DNA of 39,509 nt from Pseudomonadota bacterium (GTDB lineage: Bacteria; Pseudomonadota; Alphaproteobacteria; Caulobacterales; Caulobacteraceae): positions 1 to 39,509 of the forward strand of contig JAEXZS010000033.1 of NCBI GenBank assembly GCA_023451375.1, given 5' to 3'. Below, piece after piece: positions 33,484-39,509 of the stretch. Numbering within the stretch: the stretch's first letter is position 1; the number at the start of each line of letters is the position of its first letter. The position numbers and the translations under genes are program-made. Below the pieces are notes generated by a model. It was given only the letters and a program-made list of their open reading frames with translations. It ran no database searches and was not told where the DNA came from.

Positions 33484-33496
33484 GGCGGGTGAGGGA

Positions 33497-34150
33497 TCAG
33501 TCCAGCGTCACGCCCGTGGTGCGCATGATCTCGGCGCGGAGCTCGGGGATGCCCAAGCCCTTCTCCGACGAGGTCAGGGCCACGACGGGGAAGGCGGCGG
33601 GGCGCTTGGAGACGGCCTTCAGCGTGGCCGCCTGCACCGCCTCGCCCTCGCCCTTCTTCAGCTTGTCGGCCTTGGTCAGGACGATCTGGTAGCTGACGGC
33701 GGCCAGGTCCAGGGCGTCCAGAGCCTCGGCGTCCACCGACTTCAGCCCATGGCGGCTGTCGATCAGCAGATAGACCCGCTTCAGCGTCACGCGGCCGCGC
33801 AGATAGTCGCGGCCCAGGTCCTGGAACTTCTTCGTCGTCGACTTGGACGCCTTGGCCCAGCCGTAGCCGGGCAGGTCGACCAGGCGCAGCCGGCCGTCCA
33901 GGTCGAAGAAGTTGACCTCGCGCGTGCGGCCCGGCTCATTCGACGCGCGGGCCAGCTTGTGCATGCCGACCAGGCCGTTGATCAGGCTGGACTTGCCGAC
34001 GTTGGAGCGGCCGGCGAAGGCGATCTCGGGCAGGTCTGGATCCGGCAGCTGCTCGATCTTGGCGGCCCCCATGACGAAGGTGGCCGGCCGCGCGAACAGG
34101 ACCCGCGCGGCCTCGATCTCCTCGGGCGTGAAGTCGGTTTCGTCGGTCAC
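33497..34150 (-). CDS. engB: Ribosome-biogenesis GTPase EngB (YihA/YsxC)
   Basis: The 217-residue P-loop GTPase is required for assembly of the large ribosomal subunit. Motifs: G1 GRSNVGKSSLI, switch region NEPGRTREVNFF, G3 DLPGYGWAKAS and G4 TKADK, with TSSEKGLG near the end as G5. Start GTG 34150 overlaps the yidC stop (GTGA), consistent with the rpmH-rnpA-yidC-engB operon. Length and motif spacing are normal. Confidence 0.97.
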   Translation of the reverse strand: MTDETDFTPEEIEAARVLFARPATFVMGAAKIEQLPDPDLPEIAFAGRSNVGKSSLINGLVGMHKLARASNEPGRTREVNFFDLDGRLRLVDLPGYGWAKASKSTTKKFQDLGRDYLRGRVTLKRVYLLIDSRHGLKSVDAEALDALDLAAVSYQIVLTKADKLKKGEGEAVQAATLKAVSKRPAAFPVVALTSSEKGLGIPELRAEIMRTTGVTLD

Positions 34151-35946
34151 GCCGGTTTCGGCTTCTTGAAGCGGGCGATGAAGCTGTCGATCGGGTTCTC
34201 GGCCTTGTAGCGGTGCATGATGACGTACTGCTGCAGGATGGTCAGGACGTTCGACCACGCCCAGTAGACCAGGAGGCCCGCCGCGAACGGCGCCATGATG
34301 AAGGTGAAGACCAGCGGCATGAACTGGAAGATCTGGCGCTGGATCGGGTCGGTCGCCGGCGGGTTCATCGCCGTCTGCAGCCACATGGTCAGGCCGTAGG
34401 CGATGGCCAAGAGGCCGATGTGCAGCGGCCCGCCCAGCAGGCCCCCGATCAGCGGCGTCGCCGCCGGATCCCACGGGATAAGGCCGAACAGGTTCCAGAA
34501 GGTCGAGGGATCGCGCGCCGACAGGTCGTGGATGAAGCCCAGGAACGGCTGGTGGCGCATCTCGATGGTGACCGTCAGCACCTTGTACAGGGCGTAGAAG
34601 ACCGGGATCTGCAGCAGCAGCGGCAGGCAGCCGGCGACCGGATTGATCTTCTCGCGCTGGTACAGCGCCATCATTTCCTGCTGCTGCTTCTGCGGGTCGT
34701 CCTTATGCTTCTTCTTGATCTCCTCCATCTTGGGCTGGAGGTTCCGCATCTTGGACATGCTGGCGTAGGCGTTGTTGGCCAGCGGGAACATGACCAGCTT
34801 GACGATGACGGTCAGGGCCAGGATGGCGATGCCGAAGCTGCCCACCACGCTGTAGACGTTCTCCAGGATCCAGAAGATCGGCCGCGTCAGGAACCAGAAC
34901 ATGCCCCAGTCGATCGCATAGACGAAGCGCGGCAGGCCCAGGCTTTCCTCATAGCTCTTCAGCACCTCGGCGCGCTTGACGCCCGCGAACAGGCGCTGGG
35001 TCTCGGTCGTGGCGGCGCCGGCCTGGATCGTGCGGCTGGCGCCCAGGACGTTGGCTTCCAGCTGCTGGTTTCCGTTCACGTCGCGGACGCGGAATTCCGT
35101 CTCGATCCGCTCGTTCTGCTGGGGCAGCAGGGCCGCCAGCCAGTATTTGTCGGTGATGCCCAGCCAGCCGCCGGTCGAGGCGTTCTCTATGCGGGGATCC
35201 TTGACCCAGTCCTTGTACTTCTTCTGCTCGGTCCGATAGTCGCCGGGCTCGCCGAAGGTGCCGATAGCGCCCTCGTGGACGATGTGCGACGAACCGGCCA
35301 GCGGCGGCACGCCCAGGCGCTGGACGCTGCCGTAGGGGGCGATGGTGACGGGCTGGGTCCCCAGGTTCTGCACCGTGTCCCTGACCGAGAAGACGTACTG
35401 GTCGTCCATCGACACGACGCGGGTGAAGCGCAGGCCCTGCTCGTTGTCCCAGGTCAGGGTGATGGGGCTGGTCGGGGTCAGGGTCGAGCCGCCGGTCAGT
35501 CGCCACACCGTATTGGGCCCCGGCACGCCGCCGGGCACATTGGCCCCGACCCAGCCGAACTGGGCGAAATAGGCGTGTTCCATGCCCTGCGGGCGGAACA
35601 GCTCGACCGGCGCAGGGTCGTCCTGGACCTCGCGGTAGTTGGTCAGGAACAGGTCGTCGATGCGCGCGCCCTGGAGCGACAGCGAGCCCTTCAGCGTGCC
35701 CGACTGGATCGGCACCCGCGCCGCCGTGCCCAGGGCCTGGGTGCGGTCGGAGACGAAGACGGGACCCTGCGGATTGAGGGCGGTGTTGGCCGCGTTCTCG
35801 GCCGTCTGCGACTGCTCGGCCTCGGCGGCCTGCAGGGCGGCGCGGCGCTCGGCCTGCGGGCGCAGGACGGTGAACCAATAGATCCCGAGGATCAGGACCG
35901 AGCACACGATGAAGATGATCGTGTTGCGCGAGTTCTCGTTTTTCAT
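34147..35946 (-). CDS. yidC: Membrane protein insertase YidC
   Basis: The 599-residue protein is the Gram-negative (long) form. It has an N-terminal transmembrane helix (IIFIVCSVLILGIYWFTVLR), a large periplasmic beta domain (about residues 60-355), and then the conserved five-helix insertase core (YSVVGSFGIAILALTVIVKL; LPLLLQIPVFYALYKVL; FMPLVFTFIMAPFAAGLLVY). The conserved Arg of the hydrophilic groove lies in the core. A Lys-rich tail (FIARFKKPKPA) can contact ribosomes. ATG 35946 overlaps the rnpA stop (ATGA). No yidD gene lies between rnpA and yidC. Confidence 0.98.
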   Translation of the reverse strand: MKNENSRNTIIFIVCSVLILGIYWFTVLRPQAERRAALQAAEAEQSQTAENAANTALNPQGPVFVSDRTQALGTAARVPIQSGTLKGSLSLQGARIDDLFLTNYREVQDDPAPVELFRPQGMEHAYFAQFGWVGANVPGGVPGPNTVWRLTGGSTLTPTSPITLTWDNEQGLRFTRVVSMDDQYVFSVRDTVQNLGTQPVTIAPYGSVQRLGVPPLAGSSHIVHEGAIGTFGEPGDYRTEQKKYKDWVKDPRIENASTGGWLGITDKYWLAALLPQQNERIETEFRVRDVNGNQQLEANVLGASRTIQAGAATTETQRLFAGVKRAEVLKSYEESLGLPRFVYAIDWGMFWFLTRPIFWILENVYSVVGSFGIAILALTVIVKLVMFPLANNAYASMSKMRNLQPKMEEIKKKHKDDPQKQQQEMMALYQREKINPVAGCLPLLLQIPVFYALYKVLTVTIEMRHQPFLGFIHDLSARDPSTFWNLFGLIPWDPAATPLIGGLLGGPLHIGLLAIAYGLTMWLQTAMNPPATDPIQRQIFQFMPLVFTFIMAPFAAGLLVYWAWSNVLTILQQYVIMHRYKAENPIDSFIARFKKPKPA

Positions 35947-36377
35947 GGGGTTCGGTGGTCCTGGCCGGATGGTCGGGCGGCGGCGGTCTCGCCGGAGCGT
36001 CGCCGGCTCGACGGCGTATGGGCCGTCGCACCGGGGTTGGCGAGCCTTGTAAGCGCCGATTTCACGTCGTCAAGCAAACGGTCCCAGTCGCGCTCGGCCG
36101 TGCCCATGCGGGCGATGAACACATAGTCGCAGCCGGGCAGCCCCAACTGGGGCAACAGGGCGCGGGCCGCCTCGCGCAGGCGGCGCTTGGCGCGGTTGCG
36201 CACCACGGCTCCGCCGACCTTGCGCGTGGCGGTGAAGCCGACTCCGAGGTGGGGCAGGCCGTCGCCGCGATCCAGCTTCTGGACGACCACCGCGCCCCGG
36301 GCCTCGGAAACGCCTTTGGCGGCCGCCAGGAACTGGGGCCGCCGCAGCAGACGCGTGATCTGTAGGGGGTCGCTCAT
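35943..36377 (-). CDS. rnpA: Ribonuclease P protein component
   Basis: RnpA binds the RNase P RNA and helps 5' tRNA maturation. The 144-residue protein has FTATRKVGGAVVRNRAKRRL, with the RNR motif (RNRAKRRLREA) intact, and FIARMGTAERDWDRLLDDV, the usual C-terminal helix. A tail of about 30 residues (SSRRRSGETAAARPSGQD) is Arg/Ser/Pro-rich and lineage-specific. It follows rpmH by about 25 bases and overlaps yidC. Confidence 0.96.
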   Translation of the reverse strand: MSDPLQITRLLRRPQFLAAAKGVSEARGAVVVQKLDRGDGLPHLGVGFTATRKVGGAVVRNRAKRRLREAARALLPQLGLPGCDYVFIARMGTAERDWDRLLDDVKSALTRLANPGATAHTPSSRRRSGETAAARPSGQDHRTP

Positions 36378-36402
36378 GCGTCCGGCGGGGACGCGGAGCC
36401 GC

Positions 36403-36537
36403 TTACGCCGTCAGGCGCTTGCGGCCCTTGGCGCGACGACGCGCAACGATCTTCTGGCCGTTCTTGGTGGCCATCCGGCTGCGGAAGCCGTGACGGCGCT
36501 TGCGCACGAGTCGCGACGGCTGATAGGTCCGCTTCAC
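36403..36537 (-). CDS. rpmH: 50S ribosomal protein L34
   Basis: This 44-residue basic protein is too short for usual ORF cut-offs. It begins at GTG 36537 as KRTYQPSRLVRKRRHGFRSR, then MATKNGQKIVARRRAKGRKR, the universally conserved L34 sequence. The first gene of the rpmH-rnpA-yidC-engB operon. Confidence 0.98.
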   Translation of the reverse strand: MKRTYQPSRLVRKRRHGFRSRMATKNGQKIVARRRAKGRKRLTA

Positions 36538-36602
36538 GGTCGGCTCCTGACTTTAAAGGTTGGCGCGGCGGCCGAAAACACGTCCGTCGCAGGAAGGGCG
36601 GG

Positions 36603-36631
36603 CGTATAAGTCGGGCAGACGCGCGAGTCAA
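36603..36631 (-). promoter_or_regulatory. Sigma70-type promoter of the rpmH operon
   Basis: On the minus strand TTGACT (36631-36626) and TATACG (36608-36603) are separated by exactly 17 bases. The expected start site leaves a leader of about 60 nt before the rpmH GTG. It is the best-formed promoter in the window and lies in the divergent gap to the VTT-protein gene. Confidence 0.75.
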
Positions 36632-36664
36632 CGGCGCGGCGGGCTTTTCAAGGATGCAGGCCGC

Positions 36665-37417
36665 ATGACGCAGAGATCGGCGAGGGAATGGGCGATCCGG
36701 CTTCTGCCGCTCGCGGCGATCGCCGGTCTCGTCATCCTGTTCTTCGCCATGGGCTGGAACCGCTATCTGTCGATGGACCTGCTGCGCGAGCACGGGCTGA
36801 ACCTGCAGGCCTATGCGCGCGAGCACTGGTGGATCGCCCTGGTCGCCTTCGTCGCCGTCTACGCCCTGGCCACGGCCTCGACCATTCCGGGGCCGGTGTT
36901 CCTGACCCTGCTGGGGGGGATGATGTTCGGGCCCGTGGTGGGCATGCTGGCCCAGGCGACGGGGGCGACGATCGGCTCGGTCGTCATCTACGGCGTCTAT
37001 CGCACCTCGATCGGCGACTGGCTGCGCGCCAAGTTCGAGGCCGACGCGGGCCTGATGGACCGGCTGGCCAAGGGCGTCGACAGGAACGCCTTCGTCACCC
37101 TGCTGACCCTGCGCCTGATCCCCAGCGTGCCCTTCGTCCTGATCAACGCCGCGGCGGGGATGATGGCGGTGCCGCTGCGCCCCTATGTCCTCGCCACCTT
37201 CCTGGGGCTGCTGCCGTCGACCTTCATCTACACCTGGATCGGCTCGCGGCTGGGCGAGCTGCTGAAGGCGGGCGTGGTCCCCGACCTGGATCTGCTGCTG
37301 AGGCAGTTCTTCTGGCCGCTGATGGGGGTGGTCTTCCTGTCGTTGCTGCTGCCGCTGGGGCTCAAGCTGTTCCAGATGGCGCGCCGTCGCCGCCATGACG
37401 GGGCGGCGACGGCATGA
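36665..37417 (+). CDS. TVP38/TMEM64 (VTT/DedA-like) family membrane protein
   Basis: The product has 250 residues and about six hydrophobic segments. The VTT-domain signature region is STIPGPVFLTLLGGMMFGP followed by ATGATIGSVVIYGVYR, and a later GAPxP-like helix pair, LRLIPSVPFVLINAAAGM. These proteins are thought to act in lipid scrambling or undecaprenyl-phosphate handling in related families; the role of this one is not known. The stop overlaps the start of the histidine kinase gene (ATGA), suggesting joint expression. Confidence 0.9.
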   Translation: MTQRSAREWAIRLLPLAAIAGLVILFFAMGWNRYLSMDLLREHGLNLQAYAREHWWIALVAFVAVYALATASTIPGPVFLTLLGGMMFGPVVGMLAQATGATIGSVVIYGVYRTSIGDWLRAKFEADAGLMDRLAKGVDRNAFVTLLTLRLIPSVPFVLINAAAGMMAVPLRPYVLATFLGLLPSTFIYTWIGSRLGELLKAGVVPDLDLLLRQFFWPLMGVVFLSLLLPLGLKLFQMARRRRHDGAATA

Positions 37418-38871
37418 GGGCGCTGGATCGGATCGTCGCCCGGCTGAAGGCGCCGGACGACTGGCGCGAGCGCCTCAGGCTCCGCGCGCCGGACGGGCTG
37501 TCGGCGCGGCTGTTCCTGCTGACGGCCGCCTTCGCCCTGGCGGTCGAGGCGCTGATCGTGGCCCCGAACCTGGCCGCCTTCCACGAGCGCTGGCTGCGGG
37601 ACCGGCTGCAGGCGGCGGAACTGGCCTCGGTCGGCGTCGAGGCCCTGCCGTACAGCGCCGTGGAGGACGACACGGCGGCCGAGCTGATGCGCATCGGCGG
37701 GGTCCAGGCCGTGGCCCTGACGGAACAGGGGGTGCGCCGGCTGCTGCTGCAGGCGCCCAACCTGCCGCGCGCCCCCGAACTGATCGACCTGAGGCGCGAG
37801 AACCTGTGGTCGCGCCTGACGGACCCTTGGCGCACCCTGTTCGGCCACCCGGATCGCTCGCTCCGGGTGCAGGCCCAGCCGCGCTATCGTTCCGGCGACT
37901 TCATCGAGATCGTCACCCCGGCCCAGCCGCTGAAGCTGGAGCTGCGCGCCTTCCTGCTGAACAGCCTGCTGGTCTCGCTGCTGGTGTCGGTGACGGCTGG
38001 AGCGCTGCTCTACGGCGGCCTGACCCTGCTGGTGGTGCGGCCGCTGCGCCGGGTGACCCGGTCGATGGAGCGGTTCGCCGCCGACCCGGAAAGCGAGCCC
38101 GAGACCCCGTCGGACCGCCACGACGAGATCGGCCGGGTCGAGCGCGAGCTGTCGCGCATGCAGGACGAGGTGCGCCAGTCGCTGCGCTCGCGCGCCCGGC
38201 TGGTGGCGCTGGGAGAGGCGGTGGCCAAGATCAACCACGACCTGCGGAACATGCTGACCTCGGCCCAGATGGCGTCCGAGCGGCTGGCCGCCTCCCCCGA
38301 CCCGCAGGTGGCCAAGGCCCTGCCGAGGCTGGAGCGGGCCCTGGGCCGCGCCGCCGCCCTGTCGCGCAATGTGCTGGAGTACGGCAAGAGCGAGGAGCCC
38401 GCGCCGCAGAAGCGCCGCATCGTCCTGGCCCAGGCGCTCAACACCGCCGCCGAGGATGCGGGGCTGGACGCCGACGGGGTGCAACTGGTGCGCCAGACGC
38501 CGCCGCGCTTCGCCGTCGAGGCCGATCCGGATCAGCTCTACCGCATCCTGGTCAATCTGATGCGCAACGCCCGCCAGGCGATCGAATCCGATCCGAACCG
38601 CCCGCCCGAGCGGCGCGGCAAGGGCACGATCATCGTCAGCGCCTTCGTCGACGACGGGGTCAGCGTGGTGCGGCTGTCCGACGACGGGCCGGGCATTCCG
38701 CCGCGCCTGGCCGAACGCCTGTTCGAACCCTTCGTCAGCTCCAAGAGCTCGGAAGGCACCGGCCTGGGCCTGACCATCTCGCGCGAACTGGCCGCCTTGC
38801 ACGGCGGCGAGCTGCGGCTGGTGGAGCCGGTGGGCGCGGGCGCGACCTTCGAGCTGCGCCTGCCGCTCTAG
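37414..38871 (+). CDS. Membrane sensor histidine kinase
   Basis: The 485-residue kinase has two transmembrane helices (about 31-53 and 182-205), an extracytoplasmic sensor loop of about 130 residues, a HAMP-like linker, and a cytoplasmic transmitter. H275 lies in AKINHDLRNMLTSAQ, the N box is NLMRNARQAI, G1 is DDGPGIP and G2 GTGLGLTIS. No response regulator gene is next to it. The ATGA overlap to the VTT gene couples it to that membrane protein. Its stop shares CTAG with the stop of the convergent gene. The signal sensed is unknown. Confidence 0.95.
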   Translation: MRALDRIVARLKAPDDWRERLRLRAPDGLSARLFLLTAAFALAVEALIVAPNLAAFHERWLRDRLQAAELASVGVEALPYSAVEDDTAAELMRIGGVQAVALTEQGVRRLLLQAPNLPRAPELIDLRRENLWSRLTDPWRTLFGHPDRSLRVQAQPRYRSGDFIEIVTPAQPLKLELRAFLLNSLLVSLLVSVTAGALLYGGLTLLVVRPLRRVTRSMERFAADPESEPETPSDRHDEIGRVERELSRMQDEVRQSLRSRARLVALGEAVAKINHDLRNMLTSAQMASERLAASPDPQVAKALPRLERALGRAAALSRNVLEYGKSEEPAPQKRRIVLAQALNTAAEDAGLDADGVQLVRQTPPRFAVEADPDQLYRILVNLMRNARQAIESDPNRPPERRGKGTIIVSAFVDDGVSVVRLSDDGPGIPPRLAERLFEPFVSSKSSEGTGLGLTISRELAALHGGELRLVEPVGAGATFELRLPL

Positions 38872-39146
38872 TCCAGGCCGTCCTCGGTGACGACGAAGTC
38901 GCGGCCGTCCTTGCGCGCCTGGGCGGCCAGCTCGTCCTGCACCAGATGCCAGCGGCGCAGGCGCTCGTAGTCGATGACGTGCTCGGGCGAGGCGTTCAGC
39001 CAGTGCTGGAAGTCATTGAGCCGCAGCTTCGCGTCGGGCGCGGCCATGTCCGGCAGCGCCGGCACGTCGGGCAGGCGCCGGGCGACGTTCGGCGGGATGG
39101 GAAAGTCTCCGGACGAGGTGCTGAGGATCATGACGCCGACGTTCAT
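38868..39146 (-). CDS. Conserved-looking small protein of unknown function
   Basis: I use ATG 39146 (MNVGVMILSTSSGDFPIPPN), giving 92 residues; in-frame starts at 39224 or 39266 would add a stretch that looks unlike protein and lies under the opposite gene's promoter. The sequence continues ALPDMAAPDAKLRLNDFQHW and then LNASPEHVIDYERLRRWHLV and ends with an acidic VTEDGLD tail. No domain is recognised. There is no signal peptide or membrane helix, so it is presumably cytoplasmic. The gene ends tail-to-tail with the histidine kinase, the two stops sharing bases. Confidence 0.6.
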   Translation of the reverse strand: MNVGVMILSTSSGDFPIPPNVARRLPDVPALPDMAAPDAKLRLNDFQHWLNASPEHVIDYERLRRWHLVQDELAAQARKDGRDFVVTEDGLD

Positions 39147-39264
39147 TTCTGCCTGGCCCGAACCATGCCGTGAAGACGGCGTTTCGCCAACCTTTTCCGT
39201 TGTCGTACGTTCAAGCTTGAGCATTGCGCCCGACTCACCCGGGTGGGGCTTGAGGAGAAGGACC

Positions 39265-39509
39265 ATGCGCCCGCAACTCGTGATCGCCGCCCTCGCCGCC
39301 GTTCTGGCGACCCAGGCCCAGGCTCAGGCCCAGGCCCAGGTTCAGCCTCAGGGCCAGGTTCAGGCTCAGGCTCAGGTTCAGGCGCAGACGGTCGACCCGG
39401 CGCCCTATGCGCCGCCGGGCGACTATCGCGACCAGCGCGAGCTGCCGCCGCGGCCGGTCGGCGACGACCCGGCCGCCCGCGCCGCCTGGGAGCGGGCGCG
39501 GGGCGAGGC
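39265..39509 (+). CDS. Secreted protein with Gln/Ala-rich repeat (partial, runs off window)
   Basis: ATG 39265 follows GAGGAGAAGG. The product starts MRPQLVIAALAAVLATQAQA, a Sec signal, followed by an AQ/VQ-rich repeat to about residue 41 and a basic-acidic segment (PYAPPGDYRDQRELPPRPVG, then DDPAARAAWERARGEA). It is open to the end of the window, at least 81 residues. The mature start is likely somewhere in the AQ repeat. Family unknown; the charged part looks like the front of a periplasmic or surface protein. Confidence 0.75.
   Translation, partial: MRPQLVIAALAAVLATQAQAQAQAQVQPQGQVQAQAQVQAQTVDPAPYAPPGDYRDQRELPPRPVGDDPAARAAWERARGE
39312..39387 (+). repeat. Hexanucleotide tandem repeat (CAGGYY type)
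   Basis: About a dozen tandem copies of a CAGGCC/CAGGCT/CAGGTT hexamer, in frame with the secreted protein and encoding alternating Gln and Ala/Val. Six-base units keep the frame, so slipped-strand changes would alter length only. Confidence 0.75.

Noticed and set aside
34213..36126. 637-codon plus-strand frame opposite yidC and rnpA
   Set aside because: Antisense of conserved genes; rich in His/Gln/Arg/Asp runs typical of shadow frames.

Overview
This is a GC-rich chromosomal window, very probably from an alphaproteobacterium of the Caulobacteraceae. A Brevundimonas-like organism fits best: the overall base composition, the rpmH-rnpA-yidC-engB order, the ubiE-ubiB pair and the style of the exported proteins all point that way. 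The genus is an inference; no rRNA is present to settle it. Gene density is high, many neighbours overlap by ATGA or GTGA, and GTG/TTG starts are common.

Layout. 1-3.4 kb is the accessory part. It holds a leftward HTH protein resembling small terminase subunits (cut by the window edge), a 430-bp repeat-rich gap, a truncated membrane-protein gene, and a DUF559 endonuclease-like gene that abuts a pair of inverted about 70-bp repeats. Next come a frameshifted AAA/zeta-type kinase remnant, a clearly lower-GC recombinase-like gene whose catalytic residues look lost, and two tiny relic genes, one with an internal stop. From 3.4 kb the core genome resumes. thiC follows with a TPP riboswitch and a hairpin over its ribosome-binding site, then the TIGR02587/TIGR02588 pair, a CuyA/D-cysteine desulfhydrase-like PLP enzyme and a small membrane protein.

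8.4-11.9 kb is a tight rightward cluster: ParD-like ribbon-helix-helix protein, type I methionine aminopeptidase, Asp/Glu racemase, nucleoside hydrolase and ribokinase. The last two form a plausible nucleoside-ribose salvage pair. 11.9-17 kb holds a Tat-exported putative ChaN/EreA-like protein, a broken carbohydrate-binding-module fragment and a trypsin-type autotransporter. 17-20.2 kb holds a zinc alcohol dehydrogenase, a hot-dog thioesterase, tRNA-Arg(CCG), an SDR and a pterin carbinolamine dehydratase. 20.3-25 kb runs rightward: Crp/Fnr regulator, ubiE, ubiB, a secreted protein and an adenosine-kinase-type sugar kinase. 25-29.3 kb runs leftward: polA, a lipoprotein, glyoxalase I and a zinc-finger protein. 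An ABC ATPase without a permease and a large M16 protease follow, closed by a strong terminator. 33.5-36.5 kb is the leftward rpmH-rnpA-yidC-engB operon with a recognisable sigma70-type promoter. The window ends with a VTT membrane protein, a histidine kinase, a small unknown protein and a partial secreted protein with a hexanucleotide repeat.

The two places most likely to hold something poorly described are the DUF559 plus inverted-repeat module (about 1.15-1.70 kb) and the ParD-like/MetAP pair with a palindromic AT-rich site just upstream (8.37-9.39 kb). No CRISPR array, rRNA, complete insertion sequence or intact prophage was seen.
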